The notes beneath the pieces are model-generated. The model made no database searches, was not told the origin of the DNA, and was given only the letters and a program-made list of their open reading frames with translations. This document shows positions 59,875 through 64,000 of a stretch of 64,000 nt of DNA, in pieces. Positions within the stretch are counted from its first letter, which is position 1, and the number at the start of each line of letters is the position of its first letter. The DNA comes from Lactobacillus sp. Sy-1 (GTDB lineage Bacteria; Bacillota; Bacilli; Lactobacillales; Lactobacillaceae). The position numbers and the translations under genes were made by a program. The stretch is from assembly GCF_019303535.1 (NCBI RefSeq), contig NZ_JACCIU010000002.1, positions 186,001-250,000 on the forward strand, given 5' to 3'.

Positions 59875-60040
59875 GTTAATCACTTCCTTACGTACTTTAA
59901 TAATCACTAACTATATGTAATTACTAAATTGTAAATACCATACCACGAATAAGCCCCAAAAGACACGTTTTTATTCTACAATTTGATTTATTATATTATA
60001 TATCATATACTATATATGTTATATAATATGGGGTGGTAAA

Positions 60041-60358
60041 ATGGCGATTAAAATTAGCTCTGACCTTCTAGATGGTTGTGTTTTAGGATTACTTGATAAT
60101 GAGGATTATTACGGATATGAAATCACTAAACGAGTTCAAAAATCAATTTCAGTCTCTAATTCTACAATGTATCCAGTGATGAGACGATTAAAAAAAGATG
60201 GTTTAGTAACAACTTATGATCAACCTTATAAGGGTCGCAACCGACGTTACTACAAAATTACTGATTCAGGAATTGAACATTTAAAACAAATCCGTTCTGA
60301 CTGGAATGAATTTAAAACGGGGATAAATAACTTAATGGGAAGTGAAGAAATTGAATAA
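60041..60358 (+). CDS. PadR-family transcriptional regulator
   Basis: The 105-residue protein is a PadR winged helix: DLLDGCVLGLLDNEDYYGYE, then STMYPVMRRLKKDGLV and the wing RNRRYYKITDSG. It probably represses its own operon. The upstream region (59990-60030) is an AT-rich run of ATATA-type dyads containing the promoter. The two genes downstream encode membrane-linked proteins of envelope stress type. Confidence 0.9.
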   Translation: MAIKISSDLLDGCVLGLLDNEDYYGYEITKRVQKSISVSNSTMYPVMRRLKKDGLVTTYDQPYKGRNRRYYKITDSGIEHLKQIRSDWNEFKTGINNLMGSEEIE

Positions 60359-60968
60359 ATATATCGATGAGCTAGCTGGATATCTAACAAGACTAAATAA
60401 ATCAGATTTAGCAGATACTATTGAATACTATCGTGAGTACCTGATTGATGGTAACTTTAATAACTATGATGCATGTGTGAGTGAACTAGGAACCCCAAGG
60501 GCACTTGCTAATAAAATTCTAGCTGATGAATCAATTAACACAGAACATAGTGATTCAACTAAATATAATGAACATGATAATACTAATTCTACAATGACTA
60601 TTTGGCTAATTATTATAGCTATCTTAGGTTCACCAGTATGGATCCCGATTACTGGGGCCGTCATTATATTAATTATCGCAATGTTAATTATAGCAATTGC
60701 TATTTTATTAACGTTGGGTGCAATTATCGTTTCTGGGATTGGATCCTTTTTTATTGTAGTTTTCTGGTCAATAACAAATCTAATGAATCATCTAATAGTT
60801 AGTCTTTTATTATTTGGATTAAGCCTAGCTTCACTTGGAATATCCATACTATTAATTCCATTTACCGTTGGTATAGCGAGATTACTAATGAAATTGATTA
60901 AATCAGTTAGTATTTCTCTATATAAAAAAACAGTTAGAAGGAATAATGCAGAAAAGAGGAGGGGATAA
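60342..60968 (+). CDS. DUF1700/HAAS-domain membrane protein
   Basis: The 208-residue protein has a HAAS helical domain at the N-terminus (YIDELAGYLTRLNKSDLADT, YYREYLIDG) and about four membrane helices after residue 78. It overlaps padR by 17 bases. A TTG at 60351 is an alternative start. PadR plus HAAS plus DUF4097 is a known conserved trio in Firmicutes. Confidence 0.85.
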   Translation: MKKLNKYIDELAGYLTRLNKSDLADTIEYYREYLIDGNFNNYDACVSELGTPRALANKILADESINTEHSDSTKYNEHDNTNSTMTIWLIIIAILGSPVWIPITGAVIILIIAMLIIAIAILLTLGAIIVSGIGSFFIVVFWSITNLMNHLIVSLLLFGLSLASLGISILLIPFTVGIARLLMKLIKSVSISLYKKTVRRNNAEKRRG

Positions 60969-60970
60969 TA

Positions 60971-61963
60971 TTGAAGAAAGTTACAATTCTTGGGTTAAGT
61001 TCACTAATCATTGGGGTCATTATTGCGACGATTTCTTTTTCGATGGTAGGATTCAATCCAAATAAAATGTTACTTGAATTTAGAAAGATTCAAAGTGATG
61101 AATACGGTCCTTCATACTCAAAAAAGTTATCATCATTTGATAGAATTAAAATTAAATCCAATGCGGCTGTTGTGGTTAAATATGGTGATGAGTATAAAGT
61201 AACTGCAAAAAATTCAAAGGGAAGCCAAAATAATTATTATGTAAAAAATGGCGAACTAATTGTTTCGAGTAAGCATCATGCTAGAAACTCATTTAATTTA
61301 ATTGGACTGGGAACTGCAATGTATACTACAAAGATTACAATTACAATTCCAAAGGGCGTATCATTAACTAATTATTATCAAGATTCTACGTCACTAATAA
61401 TGAATGGAATTAAAGTTAATAATGCTTTGAGGTTATCTGGAAATGGATCAGTGAACTTAACCAACGTTAATGCTGGTAGTTTGCATGTTGATTCTGATTA
61501 TGGTGACATTAAAGTAAAGCACAGTTCATTTAAAGTGCACCCTAGTGAATTAGATACTTCCGATGGTAGGATTATGATTGAAAATAATCACTTTTCCTCA
61601 CTAGGCGTTAATAATGAAAATGGAAATATTACCCTAAATAATAATATTATTGATTATAGTACTGGTGAAATTACCAACGAAAATGGTCAAATTAATTTAG
61701 GTAGTAACACTTGGAATACCTTAAAGGTTAAAAATGATAATGGTGACATTTTATTTACCCATCAATTAATTAATAGGGGTTTTACTGCTGAAAGTGAAAA
61801 CGGGAATATTATTGGTAAAGCAAGCAAATCTGATAATGCTAGAATTGTTGGAAAAACTAGTAATGGTAAAGTTACTATTGATCAAGATATTCAATCATTT
61901 AATGGAAATAAAATTTACAGTTTTAAAAATGATAATGGTGATATTTCCATTGCCAATGGATAA
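60971..61963 (+). CDS. DUF4097-type surface beta-helix protein
   Basis: The TTG at 60971 follows GGAGGGG. The 330-residue protein has one N-terminal membrane helix (about 5-26). Repeated short beta strands with the pattern NGN/DGDI fill the rest (NENGNITLN, NENGQINLG, NDNGDILF, NGKVTIDQ), the DUF4097 solenoid. Relatives act in envelope stress sensing. It ends the padR operon. Confidence 0.85.
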   Translation: MKKVTILGLSSLIIGVIIATISFSMVGFNPNKMLLEFRKIQSDEYGPSYSKKLSSFDRIKIKSNAAVVVKYGDEYKVTAKNSKGSQNNYYVKNGELIVSSKHHARNSFNLIGLGTAMYTTKITITIPKGVSLTNYYQDSTSLIMNGIKVNNALRLSGNGSVNLTNVNAGSLHVDSDYGDIKVKHSSFKVHPSELDTSDGRIMIENNHFSSLGVNNENGNITLNNNIIDYSTGEITNENGQINLGSNTWNTLKVKNDNGDILFTHQLINRGFTAESENGNIIGKASKSDNARIVGKTSNGKVTIDQDIQSFNGNKIYSFKNDNGDISIANG

Positions 61964-62032
61964 TTAAAAAAATGCATTTTGCATCCGTTTTGATTATAAT
62001 TAAATTATTAATCCCATAGGAGGTTTTCTAAC

Positions 62033-62554
62033 ATGGACTTAGATGCGCATAATATTGATATTGAATTTAATCCTGCAACAAGATCAGACTTACCTTACAT
62101 CGTGGATGTTTACAACGAATCAATTCCTGGTCGAATGGCAACTGCTGACTTAGAACCGGTGTCCGTAGGGGATCGAATCGATTGGTTTAAGCAGCACACC
62201 CCCGAGCATCGACCGTTATTAATGATTAATTACGATGATGATCGAGCAGGGTGGCTAAGCTTAAGTAGCTTTTATGGTCGTCCGGCATATAATGAAACGG
62301 TTGAAATTAGTATCTATATTGATAATAATTTTCAACATAAGGGAATTGGGAATGCTGCTGTTAAACATGCTGAAAAAGTGGCAGCAAGATTAGGAGTTAA
62401 AACCATTGTTGCCTTCATTTTTGCTCATAATGAACCGAGTTTACACCTGTTTCATAAAAATGGGTATGAAGATTGGGGACATATGCCTGATGTTGCCCTT
62501 ATGGATGGAAAACAACGGAGCTTAAACATCTTAGGGAAACGGATTGCTGAATAA
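62033..62554 (+). CDS. GNAT acetyltransferase, phosphinothricin acetyltransferase-like
   Basis: The 173-residue protein has the PAT-type start IEFNPATRSDLPYIVDVYNE, then VEISIYIDNNFQHKGIGNAA (acetyl-CoA loop) near 95 and LFHKNGYEDWGHMPDVALMD. Natural substrates of such proteins are often methionine sulfone-like amino acids or are unknown. An AGGAGG site precedes the ATG. Confidence 0.85.
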   Translation: MDLDAHNIDIEFNPATRSDLPYIVDVYNESIPGRMATADLEPVSVGDRIDWFKQHTPEHRPLLMINYDDDRAGWLSLSSFYGRPAYNETVEISIYIDNNFQHKGIGNAAVKHAEKVAARLGVKTIVAFIFAHNEPSLHLFHKNGYEDWGHMPDVALMDGKQRSLNILGKRIAE

Positions 62555-62555
62555 T

Positions 62556-62720
62556 ATGGATAGTCAGACCCAGGCGTTTATAATACTGTTAGCAATTAAC
62601 GTTTTAGTGTGGATTTTTGTTTTGTTAAAAACTAACGATGGTGATAAAAGAGATAATGTATTGATGGCCACCGCAATGACGGTAACCGTTTCTGTTTTTG
62701 GCATCATAATATTAATATAG
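62556..62720 (+). CDS. Small two-span membrane protein (54 aa)
   Basis: The ATG lies 1 base after the acetyltransferase stop, without its own ribosome site, so translation would be coupled. Two helices (residues 7-25 and 37-54) flank a charged KTNDGDKRDN loop. No family is recognised. Confidence 0.5.
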   Translation: MDSQTQAFIILLAINVLVWIFVLLKTNDGDKRDNVLMATAMTVTVSVFGIIILI

Positions 62721-62721
62721 T

Positions 62722-62752
62722 AAAAAAGAGAACCCAGTGGGTTCTCTTTTTT
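62722..62752. terminator. Bidirectional terminator
   Basis: AAAAAAGAGAACCC and GGGTTCTCTTTTTT form a 14-bp stem with a 3-base loop between convergent genes. Confidence 0.9.
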
Positions 62753-64000
62753 AGTACTGTGATTTTTGAATCAATTCATTTCCGTGACACAAGAATAGGT
62801 AACAAAGAACTCCGGCCACAATAAAGATAGTACCAGAAGTAAAGGCAACGCTATCCATTCCACGGAAAAATGCAGCATGTGCGATCGATTCGATATTAAA
62901 TTGATGAATCTGTTTAGCAAGGGCGCTTCCGGAAAATGGTCCCGCAGTTTGAAGAGCCTGAACTAATTTGCTTGGTAAGTTAGAACTAGCTAGGTGTTGA
63001 TCGTAGCTACTTGTCATTGCTAACCCTAGCACCACGAGGCCAAGGCTGGTTCCAAACTGCTTACCAACGTTTAGCAATCCAGAAGTCATTCCAATTTCTT
63101 GAGGTTTAACTGCACTAACGGCAATGTTTGACGATAGGGGATTTACCAATGCGTTCGCTAGTCCCAAAGTAATGAAAGTGGGAATTAAAACGAACCACTG
63201 GTTACTATTTCCCAAGAATGTTGGTAGAATAAGCATCCCAAATCCAGCAATGAATAATACTGCAGTAATAATGTATCCTGGGTTAATTCGGCTAGCAATT
63301 TTACCAGACACGGGACCCAGTACTAACGAAAAAGCACTGATAATCATTAATTGTGAACCACTTTGCAGTGCTGAATATCCCATGTAATCCTGAGATAACA
63401 CAATGATGTAACTGAAGAGGGCAAAGATTGCCATCCCCAAGGTTAAATTAGAAATGGCACTCCCCAGGACCAATTTATTTTTAAATAGGGCTAGGTTCAA
63501 CATCGGAGCAGCTAACTTTCGTTCCAAAAGAACGAAAATGACAATTAGAATAATTCCAGCAGTAAGAAGGACGGAAACATGCCAGTTAAACCATGAATAG
63601 TTATAGTGGGTTTCCTTTTGAATTAGTCCCAGGATTAAACAAAACATAAAGGCAAATGAAAGCAACATTCCAATAATATCAACCTTGCCATTGTTAAAAG
63701 TCTTTGACTTTGGAATGAAGAGGGCGCTCATGACTAATGCAACCACACCGATTGGAAGGTTGACCAAAAAGATTGACTCCCAACTAAAGAAGCTAAGTAA
63801 AATCCCACCAATGAGGGGCCCTAAGGCAGTTGATAATCCGGCAACACTGCCCCAAATTCCGATGGCTAGTCCCCGTGATTTACCCTCGAATGTATCTGCA
63901 ATGATACTCATGGAAAGACTTAGCATTCCGGCTCCGCCAATTCCTTGGCAGCCCCTAAAGATAATTAGCGTCCAAATATTAGGAGCTAAACTACATGCTA
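62751..64000 (-). CDS. MFS exporter of the DHA2 (EmrB/QacA) type, N-terminus beyond the window
   Basis: The frame is open to the right edge, because the sequence before the first internal Met reads RGCQGIGGAG, the helix-4 motif, so the true start lies outside. Visible marks are GSVAGLSTALGPLIGGILLS (motif C) and GLLNVGKQFGTSLGLVVLGL in the second half. About 11 helices are in view. It is a paralogue of the exporter at 34343-35743. The substrate is unknown. Confidence 0.88.
   Translation of the reverse strand, partial: ACSLAPNIWTLIIFRGCQGIGGAGMLSLSMSIIADTFEGKSRGLAIGIWGSVAGLSTALGPLIGGILLSFFSWESIFLVNLPIGVVALVMSALFIPKSKTFNNGKVDIIGMLLSFAFMFCLILGLIQKETHYNYSWFNWHVSVLLTAGIILIVIFVLLERKLAAPMLNLALFKNKLVLGSAISNLTLGMAIFALFSYIIVLSQDYMGYSALQSGSQLMIISAFSLVLGPVSGKIASRINPGYIITAVLFIAGFGMLILPTFLGNSNQWFVLIPTFITLGLANALVNPLSSNIAVSAVKPQEIGMTSGLLNVGKQFGTSLGLVVLGLAMTSSYDQHLASSNLPSKLVQALQTAGPFSGSALAKQIHQFNIESIAHAAFFRGMDSVAFTSGTIFIVAGVLCYLFLCHGNELIQKSQY

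Noticed and set aside
62751-63926. Internal Met at 63926 as the true start of the right-hand MFS gene
   Set aside because: The frame stays open to the window edge and encodes the conserved RGCQGIGGAG helix before that Met.

Overview
The window is about 64 kb of chromosome from a low-GC Gram-positive bacterium, most likely a Lactobacillaceae species. Support for this: T-box and TPP leaders of Firmicutes type, AGGAGG ribosome sites with frequent TTG starts, a pyruvate oxidase, an ECF-type ThiW, DUF1003 and C39-like secreted proteins, and a Tyr-Trp-His-Gln tRNA run typical of lactobacilli. The species cannot be fixed from the sequence alone. I see no insertion sequence, prophage, CRISPR array, rRNA or replication origin.

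Layout. 0-9.9 kb: an AEC-type transporter cut by the left edge, a ketopantoate-reductase-like enzyme, 3-methyladenine glycosylase, the SbcD/SbcC nuclease pair (sbcD broken by two homopolymer frameshifts), a lipoprotein and membrane proteins. 10-14.4 kb: an MFS exporter, an M20 deacylase, a deoxynucleoside kinase, and a TPP riboswitch in front of thiW. 14.5-21.5 kb: a secreted beta-helix protein on a collagen-like stalk, divergent from a five-gene glycerophosphodiester uptake operon (ugpCAEB-ugpQ). 21.6-27.6 kb: two related secreted C39-type cysteine peptidase-like proteins, an alpha-glucosidase and a ThiD/PdxK kinase. 27.6-33.8 kb: two T-box leaders, each before an amino acid permease, with an ArsR regulator and an unexplained structured leader between them. 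33.8-42.3 kb: redox and stress enzymes, a DHA2 exporter, a TPP riboswitch in front of a 43-residue TenA remnant, a D-2-hydroxyacid dehydrogenase, pyruvate oxidase and a HAD phosphatase. 42.3-46.6 kb: a free-standing odd tRNA-like gene, a thioesterase, an MprF-type flippase domain, and a TPP riboswitch over ylmB-tenA. 48.1-53.5 kb: a Cys-rich leader peptide with alternative hairpins and a terminator, then tandem UroD-type methyltransferase homologues and an amino-acid-type ABC importer. 54-64 kb: a Ser-rich repeat surface protein, five tRNA genes, small membrane proteins, a 16-bp tandem array, glutamate-cysteine ligase, a PadR/HAAS/DUF4097 operon, and a second DHA2 exporter cut by the right edge.

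How it fits together. Thiamin salvage is well represented: thiW imports a thiazole-type precursor, and ylmB-tenA would recover pyrimidine from degraded thiamin. Three TPP aptamers lie within 31 kb, one of them still in place in front of a gene fragment. Sulfur and thiol supply is a second theme: a leader peptide with five Cys in 25 residues controls an importer and two proteins carrying an HxC...C zinc-thiolate pattern, and a single-domain gamma-glutamylcysteine ligase lies 5 kb further on. This 48.1-53.5 kb locus is the best candidate for an undescribed system. The two divergent tRNA-Lys(CUU)-like genes come next.
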